This document shows, piece by piece, positions 15,077 through 22,370 of a stretch of 22,370 nt of DNA. The notes beneath the pieces were generated by a model. The model did not search any database. It was not told the origin of the DNA and saw only the letters and a program-made list of their open reading frames with translations. Every line of letters begins with the position of its first letter. The first letter of the stretch is position 1. Source of the stretch: CAMLIZ01 sp040758375 (GTDB lineage Bacteria; Pseudomonadota; Gammaproteobacteria; Burkholderiales; Burkholderiaceae_C); NCBI GenBank assembly GCA_040758375.1, contig JBFLWE010000088.1, forward strand, positions 1-22,370, in the 5' to 3' direction. A program made the translations under genes and the position numbers.

Positions 15077-15146
15077 CGGGCTCGCGTCACCCCTGACCCT
15101 CCCGTCCCCCGCGTCCCCAAGGCCGCTTCCCGAAGAGGCCATTCGA

Positions 15147-16411
<1,265 letters not shown>

Positions 16412-16415
<4 letters not shown>

Positions 16416-17068
16416 CGGGCCTCACCCTCGCGCTGTCCAAGGGCCGCATCTTCGACGAGACCCTGCCGCTGCTCAAGGCCGCGGGCATCGAGGTGAACGA
16501 AGACCCGGAGCGCTCGCGCAAGCTGATCCTGGCGACCAACCGGCCCGACGTGCGCGTGGTGCTGGTGCGCGCGACCGACGTGCCCACCTACGTGCAGCAC
16601 GGCGGCGCTGACGTGGGCGTGGCCGGCAAGGACGTGCTGCTGGAGCACCTGGCCTCGTTCTCGGGCGGCGGCCTGTACCAGCCGCTCGATCTGAAGATCG
16701 CCAAGTGCCGCATGAGCGTGGCGGTGCGCGACGACTTCGACTATGCCGCCGCCGTGCGCCAGGGCTCGCGCATACGGGTTGCCACCAAGTACACGCACAC
16801 CGCGCGCCAGCACTTTGCCGACAAGGGCGTGCACGTCGACCTGATCAAGCTGTACGGCTCGATGGAGCTGGCGCCGCTCACGGGGCTGGCCGATGCGATC
16901 GTCGATCTGGTCTCCACCGGCAGCACGCTCAAGGCCAACCACCTGGTGGAGGTGGAAAAGATCATGGACATCTCGTCCCGCCTGGTGGTCAACCAGGCCG
17001 CCCTGAAGCTCAAGCGCGAGCCGATCCGCGCGCTGATCGACGCCTTTGCCGCCGCCATTCCTCAGTGA
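16412..17068 (+). CDS. hisG: ATP phosphoribosyltransferase catalytic subunit, short form
   Basis: 218 aa, the short HisG type lacking the C-terminal regulatory domain. It condenses ATP with PRPP in the first step of histidine synthesis. Visible motifs are LALSKGRIFDETLPLL at the N-terminus, GGADVGVAGKDVL (64-76) and the PRPP-binding loop DLVSTGSTLKAN (165-176). Short HisG proteins work as a hetero-octamer with the HisZ regulatory subunit, a HisRS paralogue that carries feedback inhibition; hisZ is not in this window, as is usual in Burkholderiales, where it lies elsewhere. Its start overlaps the murA stop (ATGA), and hisD follows after seven bases. Confidence 0.96.
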
Positions 17069-17075
17069 GCCCGTC

Positions 17076-18389
17076 ATGAGCCTGAACCTGCGCCAGCTCC
17101 AGACCCGAGCCCCGGACTTCGAAGCCGCGTTCCAGCGCCTGCTGCACTGGTCGGCCGAGGAAGACCATGCGATCGAGGAGCGGGTGGCCACGATCCTGGC
17201 CGACGTGAAGGCGCGCGGCGATGCCGCGGTGCTGGAGTACACGCAGCGCTTCGACGGGCTGGCGGCGGAGTCGGTGGCAGCGCTTGAACTCAAGCGCGAG
17301 GAACTGCGCGGCGCGCTCGATGCCATCACCCCCGCGCAACGCCGGGCGCTGGAGGCGGCGGCGGGACGTGTGCGCGCCTACCACGAGCGCCAGCTCGAGG
17401 CCTGCGGCCGCGGCTGGAGCTACCGCGATGCGGACGGCACGCTGCTGGGCCAGAAGGTCACGCCGCTGGACCGCGTGGGCATCTACGTGCCCGGCGGCAA
17501 GGCGGCGTACCCGTCCAGCGTGCTGATGAACGCCGTGCCGGCACAGGTGGCCGGCGTCGGCGAGATCGTGATGGTGGTGCCCACGCCGCGTGGGGAACGC
17601 AATGCGCTGGTGCTGGCCGCGGCCTATCTGGCAGGCGTGCACCGTGCGTTCACGATCGGCGGCGCCCAGGCGGTGGGTGCGCTGGCCTACGGCACCGCCA
17701 CCGTGCCGCGGGTCGACAAGATCACCGGCCCCGGCAATGCCTATGTGGCCTCGGCCAAGCGGCGCGTGTTCGGGCAGGTGGGCATCGACATGATCGCCGG
17801 CCCGAGCGAGATCCTCGTGCTGGCCGACGGAACCACGCCGCCCGACTGGGTGGCGATGGACCTGTTCAGCCAGGCCGAGCACGACGAGCTCGCGCAAAGC
17901 ATCCTGTTGTGCCCGGATGCCGCGTACATCGCACGGGTGCGCGAGGCCATCGAGCGCCTGCTGCCGCCGATGCCGCGCGCCGCGGTGATCCGTGCCTCGC
18001 TCGAAGGCCGCGGCGCGCTGATCGAGACGCGCAGCATGGAAGAGGCCTGCGAGATCAGCAACCGCATCGCACCCGAGCACCTGGAGATCAGTGCGGCCGA
18101 GCCGCTGCGCTGGGAGCCGCTGCTCAAGCACGCCGGAGCGATCTTCCTCGGCGCCTACACCAGCGAGTCGCTGGGCGACTACTGTGCCGGCCCCAACCAT
18201 GTGCTGCCCACCTCGGGCACGGCCCGTTTCTCGTCGCCGCTGGGCGTGTACGACTTCCAGAAGCGCTCCAGCCTGATCGAGGTGAGCGCGGCGGGGGCGC
18301 AAAACCTGGGGCCGATCGCGGCCGAGCTCGCGTACGGCGAAGGGCTGCAGGCCCATGCCCAGGCGGCGGAGCTGCGGCTGAAGACTTGA
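17076..18389 (+). CDS. hisD: histidinol dehydrogenase
   Basis: 437 aa. It performs the last two NAD-dependent oxidations, L-histidinol to L-histidine. Zinc ligands correspond to Gln266 and His269 (FSQAEHDE), Asp368 (LGDYCAGPNH) and a C-terminal His near 427 (LQAHAQAAEL). The catalytic Glu334/His335 pair is in IAPEHLEI. Other family motifs are YVPGGKAAYPSSVLM and ITGPGNAYVASAKR. The ATG at 17076 was chosen over 17046, which lies inside hisG. The stop TGA (18387-18389) forms part of a perfect TTGACA that probably serves the following toxin-antitoxin genes. In related bacteria hisC usually follows directly; here two foreign-looking genes intervene. Confidence 0.97.
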   Translation: MSLNLRQLQTRAPDFEAAFQRLLHWSAEEDHAIEERVATILADVKARGDAAVLEYTQRFDGLAAESVAALELKREELRGALDAITPAQRRALEAAAGRVRAYHERQLEACGRGWSYRDADGTLLGQKVTPLDRVGIYVPGGKAAYPSSVLMNAVPAQVAGVGEIVMVVPTPRGERNALVLAAAYLAGVHRAFTIGGAQAVGALAYGTATVPRVDKITGPGNAYVASAKRRVFGQVGIDMIAGPSEILVLADGTTPPDWVAMDLFSQAEHDELAQSILLCPDAAYIARVREAIERLLPPMPRAAVIRASLEGRGALIETRSMEEACEISNRIAPEHLEISAAEPLRWEPLLKHAGAIFLGAYTSESLGDYCAGPNHVLPTSGTARFSSPLGVYDFQKRSSLIEVSAAGAQNLGPIAAELAYGEGLQAHAQAAELRLKT

Positions 18390-18414
18390 CACGAAGTTCG
18401 TGAAACACGAAGAT
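18386..18414 (+). promoter_or_regulatory. probable promoter of the toxin-antitoxin module
   Basis: TTGACA (18386-18391) is a perfect -35 consensus overlapping the hisD stop codon. At 17-bp spacing GAAGAT (18409-18414) is a weak -10 with A at position 2, A at 5 and T at 6. Transcription would start near 18421, about 20 bases before the antitoxin ATG. The three operator-like palindromes overlap the spacer, the -10 and the start site, the arrangement expected for autorepression. Confidence 0.5.
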
Positions 18415-18437
18415 CGTGCAACACGAACTTCGTGCAA
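18390..18437. repeat. three tandem 16-bp palindromic units, probable antitoxin operator
   Basis: Units start at 18390, 18406 and 18422, each exactly 16 bases. Each has a 13-base palindrome followed by AAA or CAA: CACGAAGTTCGTG, CACGAAGATCGTG and CACGAACTTCGTG. The first and third have perfect 6-bp arms around one central base; the second has one mismatch. The array fills the space from the hisD stop to four bases before the antitoxin ATG (18442). RHH antitoxins commonly bind such direct arrays of short palindromes cooperatively with the toxin. The 16-bp period (about 1.5 helical turns) would put neighbouring dimers on alternating faces. No spacers are present, so it is not a CRISPR array. Confidence 0.75.
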
Positions 18438-18441
18438 AGCG

Positions 18442-18675
18442 ATGAAAAACGTCACGGTCACGATGGAAGACAGCGTCGCCGAATGGGCGCGCATGGAGGC
18501 CGCGCGCCGCAACACCAGCGTCTCGCGGCTGATCGGCGAGCTGCTGGCCGAGAAGATGCGGCATGACGACGCTTACGAGCGCGCGATGCGCGAGGCGCTG
18601 GAGTTCAAGAGCTGGGGCGCCTCGGACGGGCGCTATCCCACCCGGGAGGAATCGCACGAGCGAGGGCGTCGGTGA
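18442..18675 (+). CDS. ribbon-helix-helix (CopG-like) antitoxin, VapB-type
   Basis: 77 aa from the ATG at 18442; an in-frame GTG at 18400 lies inside the operator array and is rejected. The N-terminus fits an RHH DNA-binding domain: strand KNVTVTMED (2-10), helix SVAEWARMEAARRN (11-24), then TSVSRLIGELLAEKM (25-39). The remaining 38 residues are charged and probably wrap around and block the toxin. It should neutralise the PIN toxin and repress its own promoter at the upstream palindromes. The stop overlaps the toxin start (GTGA). The ribosome site is poor (GCAAAGCG), which is unusual for an antitoxin that must be made in excess. The protein family is inferred from the pattern rather than a search. 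Confidence 0.82.
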   Translation: MKNVTVTMEDSVAEWARMEAARRNTSVSRLIGELLAEKMRHDDAYERAMREALEFKSWGASDGRYPTREESHERGRR

Positions 18676-19118
18676 CCACGGTGTTCGTCGATACGAATGT
18701 GCTGCTGTACTGCTTCGACGATCACGACATCGCGAAGCGGGACAGGGCCCGCGCGTGGATCGCGGCCTGCTGGCAGCGCCGCTGTGGACGCATCAGCACT
18801 CAAGTGCTGAATGAGTTCTACAGCAACGCCCGCCGCAAGTTCCCCACGGCGATCTCCGCGGGCGACGCTCGGGCCGAGGTCCGGCGCTACCAGCGCTGGC
18901 AGCCCTGGCAGATCGACCATGCCACGATGGAAACCGCCTGGGCCGTGGAAAGCCGCTACCAGCTCAATTGCTGGGATGCGCTGATCGTCGCCGCCGCGCA
19001 AGCGCAAGGCTGTGCCTACTTGCTCAGCGAAGACCTGCAGCACGAACAGCAGATCGACAGCGTGAAGATCGTCAACCCCTTCCTGGTCGGGCCCGAACTG
19101 CTCGACGCGCCCGCATGA
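18672..19118 (+). CDS. PIN-domain ribonuclease toxin, VapC-type
   Basis: 148 aa with a GTG start at 18672 overlapping the antitoxin stop by four bases. The four acidic PIN active-site residues are present: Asp7 in VFVDTNVLLY, Glu48 in VLNEFY, Asp102 in CWDALIVAAA and Asp121 in LLSEDLQHE. The nuclease therefore looks intact. VapC-type toxins are Mg-dependent RNases that cut tRNAs or 23S rRNA when antitoxin is degraded; the target here is unknown. The TGA stop overlaps the hisC ATG (ATGA, 19115-19118), so ribosomes finishing the toxin probably start hisC. Base composition is not obviously different from its neighbours, arguing against a very recent arrival from a distant donor. Confidence 0.87.
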   Translation: MTTVFVDTNVLLYCFDDHDIAKRDRARAWIAACWQRRCGRISTQVLNEFYSNARRKFPTAISAGDARAEVRRYQRWQPWQIDHATMETAWAVESRYQLNCWDALIVAAAQAQGCAYLLSEDLQHEQQIDSVKIVNPFLVGPELLDAPA

Positions 19119-20191
19119 CCGCCCTCGAACAACGCCTGCAGCGCGTGCTGCGCCAGGACGTGCAGGACATGCACGCCTATGCCGTCCAGCCCAGCGCCGG
19201 GCTGGTGAAGCTCGACTCGATGGAAAACCCGTTCCGCCTGCCCGAGGCGCTGCAACAGGCGCTGGGCGAGCGGCTGGGCCGGGTGGCACTGAACCGCTAT
19301 CCGGCCGGCCGGGTGCAGGACCTGCGCGACGCGCTGGCCCGCCACGCCCGCATGCCCGAGGGCTGCGCCCTCACGCTGGGCAACGGCTCCGACGAGATCA
19401 TCACCATGCTCAGCATGGCCTGCGACGTGCCGGGCGCGGTGTTCATGGCGCCGCTGCCGGGCTTCGTGATGTACGAGATGTCAGCCCAGCTGCAAGGCAT
19501 CCGCTTCGTTGGCGTGCCGCTCACGGCCGATTTCGAGCTCGACGAGCCCGCCATGCTGGCGGCGATCGAGCAGCACCGCCCGGCGCTGATCTACCTGGCC
19601 TGTCCGAACAACCCCACGGCCAACCTGTGGGACGACGCGGTGATCGACCGCATCATCGAAGCCGCCCCCGGCCTCGTGGTGATCGACGAGGCCTACCAGC
19701 CCTTTGCCTGCCGCGACTCGATGCCGCGGCTGCAACGCTACCCGCATGTGCTGGTCATGCGCACGATGAGCAAGTTCGGCCTGGCCGGCGTGCGCATCGG
19801 CTACCTGATCGGGCGCCGCGAACTGGTGCAGCAGATCGACAAGCTGCGCCCGCCTTACAACGTGAGCGTGCTCAATGCCGAGGCGGCCCTCTTTGCGCTG
19901 GAGCATGCGGACGAGTACGCTCGCCAGGCGGCCATCATCCGCGAGCAGCGCGAGCGCCTGCAGGCCGCGCTGAAAGCCATGCCCGGCGTGCGGCCCTATC
20001 CCAGCGAAGCCAACATGATCCTCGTGCGCGTGCCGGATGCCAAGCGTGCCTTCGATGGCATGAAGCAGCGCCGCGTGCTGGTGAAGAACGTCTCCGCGCT
20101 GCACCCGCTGCTGGCCGGCTGCATCCGCCTGACGGTGGGCACGCCGGAAGAGAACACCCTGATGATCGACGCCCTGAAAGCGAGCTTGTAG
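19115..20191 (+). CDS. hisC: histidinol-phosphate aminotransferase
   Basis: 358 aa from the ATG at 19115; the longer in-frame reading lies inside the toxin gene. This PLP enzyme converts imidazole acetol phosphate plus glutamate to histidinol phosphate. Visible features: LDSMENPFRLP (33-43), LGNGSDEIITML (88-99), LACPNNPTANLW (161-172), VVIDEAYQPFA with Asp191 and Tyr194, and the PLP lysine Lys220 in RTMSKFGLAGVRIGY. It starts by a four-base overlap with the PIN toxin stop, with no strong ribosome site of its own, so its translation seems coupled to the toxin. hisB follows after an 80-base hairpin-rich spacer. Confidence 0.96.
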   Translation: MTALEQRLQRVLRQDVQDMHAYAVQPSAGLVKLDSMENPFRLPEALQQALGERLGRVALNRYPAGRVQDLRDALARHARMPEGCALTLGNGSDEIITMLSMACDVPGAVFMAPLPGFVMYEMSAQLQGIRFVGVPLTADFELDEPAMLAAIEQHRPALIYLACPNNPTANLWDDAVIDRIIEAAPGLVVIDEAYQPFACRDSMPRLQRYPHVLVMRTMSKFGLAGVRIGYLIGRRELVQQIDKLRPPYNVSVLNAEAALFALEHADEYARQAAIIREQRERLQAALKAMPGVRPYPSEANMILVRVPDAKRAFDGMKQRRVLVKNVSALHPLLAGCIRLTVGTPEENTLMIDALKASL

Positions 20192-20271
20192 ATGACTGCC
20201 CCCACTGTCGCTTCGCTCCTGCCCCCCGAGGGGGCGCACAGCCTCCTTGAGGCGGCTCGGCGGAGGCTGCG
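20192..20271 (+). repeat. hairpin-rich intercistronic element before hisB
   Basis: 80 bases. A 6-bp GCCCCC/GGGGGC stem lies at 20221-20235 within a C-rich motif that recurs between genes in Burkholderiales (recognised from memory). Downstream, CAGCCTCC (20239-20246) can pair perfectly with GGAGGCTG (20262-20269), which contains the hisB Shine-Dalgarno GGAGG. A competing small hairpin, GCCTC (20241-20245) with GAGGC (20249-20253), would release it. This could tune hisB translation; the structural claim is read by eye and not computed. Confidence 0.5.
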
Positions 20272-20868
20272 ATGACCGCCCCGCGCATCGCCGAAGTCCA
20301 GCGCAACACCAAGGAAACGCAGATCCGCGTGCGGGTCAACCTCGACGGCACCGGCGAGGCCAAGCTGTCCACCGGCATCGGCTTCTTCGACCACATGCTG
20401 GACCAGATCGCCCGCCATGGGCTGATCGACCTGGAGGTCGAAGCCCGTGGCGACCTGCACATCGACGGCCACCACACGGTGGAAGACGTGGGCATCACGC
20501 TGGGCCAGGCGGTGGCCAAGGCGGTGGGCGACAAAAAGGGCATTCGCCGTTACGGCCATGCCTATGTGCCGCTGGACGAGGCCTTGTCGCGCGTGGTGGT
20601 CGATTTCTCCGGCCGCCCCGGCCTGCACATGGACGTGAAGTTCAAGTCCGGCGCGATCGGCGCCTTCGACACGCAGCTGGCCTTCGAGTTTTTCCAGGGC
20701 TTCGCCAACCATGCGCTGGTGACGCTGCACATCGACAACCTCAAGGGCGAGAACGCGCACCACCAATGCGAGACGATCTTCAAGGCCTTTGCGCGCGCGG
20801 TGCGCTTCGCGCTCGAACTCGACCCGCGCGCGGCCGATGTGATCCCGTCCACCAAGGGGAGCCTGTGA
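20272..20868 (+). CDS. hisB: imidazoleglycerol-phosphate dehydratase
   Basis: 198 aa, the monofunctional HisB type without the phosphatase domain found in enterobacteria. It dehydrates imidazole glycerol phosphate to imidazole acetol phosphate using two Mn ions. The metal-binding repeats are clear: GIGFFDHMLDQIARHG (His41), DLHIDGHHTVEDVGI (His67, His68, Glu71) and later GFANHALVTLHI and NAHHQCETIFKAFARA. GGAGG lies six bases before the ATG, inside a possible hairpin. Histidinol-phosphate phosphatase must be encoded elsewhere. hisH begins one base after the stop. Confidence 0.96.
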   Translation: MTAPRIAEVQRNTKETQIRVRVNLDGTGEAKLSTGIGFFDHMLDQIARHGLIDLEVEARGDLHIDGHHTVEDVGITLGQAVAKAVGDKKGIRRYGHAYVPLDEALSRVVVDFSGRPGLHMDVKFKSGAIGAFDTQLAFEFFQGFANHALVTLHIDNLKGENAHHQCETIFKAFARAVRFALELDPRAADVIPSTKGSL

Positions 20869-20869
20869 A

Positions 20870-21529
20870 ATGAAGCGCACCGTTGCCGTCGTCGACTACG
20901 GCATGGGCAACCTGCGCTCGGTGTCGCAGGCGGTGATGCACGTGGCGCAGGGCGAGGGCGTGGAGGTGGTCGTCACTTCGCGGCCGGAAGAAGTGCGCGC
21001 GGCCGAGCGCATCGTGCTGCCCGGCCAGGGGGCGATGCGCGACTGCATGCGCGAGCTGCAGAGCGCCGGCCTGAAGGAAGCGGTGCTCGAGGCCGCGGCC
21101 TCCAAGCCGCTGATGGGCGTGTGCGTGGGCATGCAGATGCTGCTCGACCACAGCGAGGAGCAGGACACGCCGGGCCTCGGGCTCATCCGCGGCGAGGTGC
21201 GGCGCTTCCGGCTGGAGGGGCAGCTCCAACCCGACGGCAGCCGCTACAAGGTGCCCCAGATCGGCTGGAACCAGGTCGTGCAGGTGCCTCACGACGGCGT
21301 GGTGCACGCGATGTGGAAGGGCGTGCCCGACCGCGCCTGGTTCTATTTCGTGCACAGCTACTACGCCCAACCGTCGGACCCGCGCCACAGCGCCGGCCTC
21401 ACCGAATACGGACTGCGCTTTACCAGTGCCGTGGCCCGGGATAATATTTTTGCCACCCAGTTCCACCCCGAGAAGAGCGCCGCCCACGGTCTAGACCTGT
21501 ACCGCAACTTCCTGCACTGGAAGCCCTAA
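20870..21529 (+). CDS. hisH: imidazole glycerol phosphate synthase, glutamine amidotransferase subunit
   Basis: 219 aa, class I glutaminase. It provides ammonia from glutamine to HisF for closing the imidazole ring. The catalytic triad is Cys85 in MGVCVGMQML, His199 and Glu201 in TQFHPEKS; the oxyanion-strand region PGQGAM (51-56) is present. The N-terminus VAVVDYGMGNLRSV is typical. GGGGA lies about ten bases before the ATG and the gene follows hisB by one base. In many Burkholderia genomes an additional membrane protein gene lies between hisB and hisH; here they are directly adjacent. Confidence 0.96.
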   Translation: MKRTVAVVDYGMGNLRSVSQAVMHVAQGEGVEVVVTSRPEEVRAAERIVLPGQGAMRDCMRELQSAGLKEAVLEAAASKPLMGVCVGMQMLLDHSEEQDTPGLGLIRGEVRRFRLEGQLQPDGSRYKVPQIGWNQVVQVPHDGVVHAMWKGVPDRAWFYFVHSYYAQPSDPRHSAGLTEYGLRFTSAVARDNIFATQFHPEKSAAHGLDLYRNFLHWKP

Positions 21530-21583
21530 GGGCCTACCCAGTCTTCTCGGCACCCCTTCCTCCCCACTATCCGCTCTCCAGCC

Positions 21584-22336
21584 ATGCTGCTGATTCCGGC
21601 GATCGACCTGAAAGACGGCCAGTGCGTGCGCCTCAAGCAAGGCGACATGAACGACAGCACCACCTTCGGCGAAGACCCGGCCGCCATGGCGCGGCGCTGG
21701 CTCGATGCGGGGGCACGCAGATTGCACTTGGTCGACCTCAACGGCGCCTTTGCGGGCAAGCCGGTCAACGAGGCGGCCATCAAGGCCATCATCGCCGAGG
21801 TGGGCGACGAGATCCCGGTGCAGCTGGGCGGCGGTATCCGAGACCTCGACACCATCGAGCGCTATCTCGACGACGGCTTGAGCTACGTCATCATCGGCAC
21901 GGCCGCGGTGAAGAGCCCAGGCTTCCTCAAGGACGCCTGCAGCGCCTTCGGCGGCCACATCATCGTGGGCCTGGACGCCAAGGACGGCAAGGTGGCCACC
22001 GACGGCTGGAGCAAGCTCACCGGCCACGAGGTGATCGACCTGGCGAAGAAGTTCGAGGACTACGGTGTCGAAGCGGTGATCTACACCGACATCGGCCGCG
22101 ACGGCATGCTCACCGGCATCAACATCGAGGCCACGGTCAAGCTGGCCCAGGCCCTGAGCATCCCGGTGATCGCCTCTGGCGGGTTGTCGAACATCGCCGA
22201 CATCGAGAGGCTGTGCGCGGTGGAGAGCGAAGGGGTGGAGGGCGTGATCTGCGGCCGTTCCATCTACACCGGCACGCTCGATTTCGTGGCGGCCCAGAAG
22301 CGGGCCGATGAACTGGCCGACGAATTCACGCCCTGA
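21584..22336 (+). CDS. hisA: 1-(5-phosphoribosyl)-5-[(5-phosphoribosylamino)methylideneamino]imidazole-4-carboxamide isomerase
   Basis: 250 aa, a (beta-alpha)8 barrel isomerising ProFAR to PRFAR. Catalytic acids are Asp8 in MLLIPAIDLKDG and Asp131 in VGLDAKDGKV. Phosphate-binding loops are QLGGGIRDLDT (80-90) and ASGGLSNIADI near 195, and YTDIGRDGM is the usual segment on strand 6. It follows hisH after 54 bases (21530-21583) that contain no clear ribosome site or hairpin. hisF is expected just beyond the right edge (inference from the usual order). Confidence 0.97.
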   Translation: MLLIPAIDLKDGQCVRLKQGDMNDSTTFGEDPAAMARRWLDAGARRLHLVDLNGAFAGKPVNEAAIKAIIAEVGDEIPVQLGGGIRDLDTIERYLDDGLSYVIIGTAAVKSPGFLKDACSAFGGHIIVGLDAKDGKVATDGWSKLTGHEVIDLAKKFEDYGVEAVIYTDIGRDGMLTGINIEATVKLAQALSIPVIASGGLSNIADIERLCAVESEGVEGVICGRSIYTGTLDFVAAQKRADELADEFTP

Positions 22337-22342
22337 GCCGGC

Positions 22343-22370
22343 GCTGCCGCGGCACCCCGGCCGCGGCAGC
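22343..22370 (+). other. 10-bp inverted repeat after hisA, at the window edge
   Basis: GCTGCCGCGG (22343-22352) and CCGCGGCAGC (22361-22370) form a perfect 10-bp stem with an 8-base loop, starting six bases after the hisA stop. No bases are visible beyond the 3' arm, so a T-tract cannot be assessed. It may be a terminator, an attenuator before the expected hisF, or a transcript stabiliser. Confidence 0.45.

Noticed and set aside
18390..18437. CRISPR-like tandem repeats
   Set aside because: Only three 16-base units, palindromic and without unique spacers; better explained as an operator array.
18400..18441. GTG start adding 14 residues to the antitoxin
   Set aside because: It would translate the palindromic array; the RHH fold begins naturally at the ATG at 18442.
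18794..18809. 7-bp palindrome inside the toxin gene (CAGCACT / AGTGCTG)
   Set aside because: Within conserved coding sequence and unrelated to the operator sequence; likely chance.

Overview
The window is GC-rich, densely coded bacterial chromosome. Gene families, protein signatures and the order yadG-yadH / ibaG-murA-hisG-hisD-hisC-hisB-hisH-hisA point to a betaproteobacterium of the order Burkholderiales, probably the Rubrivivax/Leptothrix/Methylibium side (inference from gene order and style, not from a search). No rRNA, tRNA, CRISPR array, insertion sequence or phage gene was seen, and no gene-free stretch exceeds 300 bases.

Layout. (1) 1-3251, minus strand: a peptide/amide hydrolase group made of an M20 amidohydrolase, an M14-like DUF2817 peptidase, an isochorismatase-family cysteine hydrolase and the first 26 codons of a GlxA-type (DJ-1/AraC) regulator. 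(2) 3374-6500, plus strand: a cytoplasmic molybdopterin oxidoreductase followed after one base by a lipoprotein zinc aminopeptidase. (3) 6599-10510: a storage-lipid themed group with a PHA-system protein, acyl-CoA-binding protein, WS/DGAT acyltransferase, TPR protein and PhaD-like TetR regulator. (4) 10622-12306: the YadGH-type ABC exporter. (5) 12300-14708, minus strand: a LemA + M48 membrane protease pair, convergent with yadH and divergent from ibaG. (6) 14778 to the right edge, plus strand: ibaG, murA, hisG, hisD, a vapBC-type toxin-antitoxin pair, hisC, hisB, hisH, hisA.

The most striking point is the toxin-antitoxin module sitting inside the histidine operon between hisD and hisC. It begins directly after the hisD stop with a perfect TTGACA overlapping that stop. 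Three tandem 16-bp palindromic units (probable operator) follow, then an RHH antitoxin and a PIN toxin. The toxin stop overlaps the hisC start by 4 bases, so histidine synthesis downstream of hisD appears wired to the module.

A second layer of structure is non-coding. One GC-rich hairpin repeat occurs three times, each copy placed in the same orientation directly after a stop codon. A different tandem REP-like block separates the WS/DGAT and TPR genes. A hairpin-rich spacer before hisB can pair with the hisB ribosome binding site.
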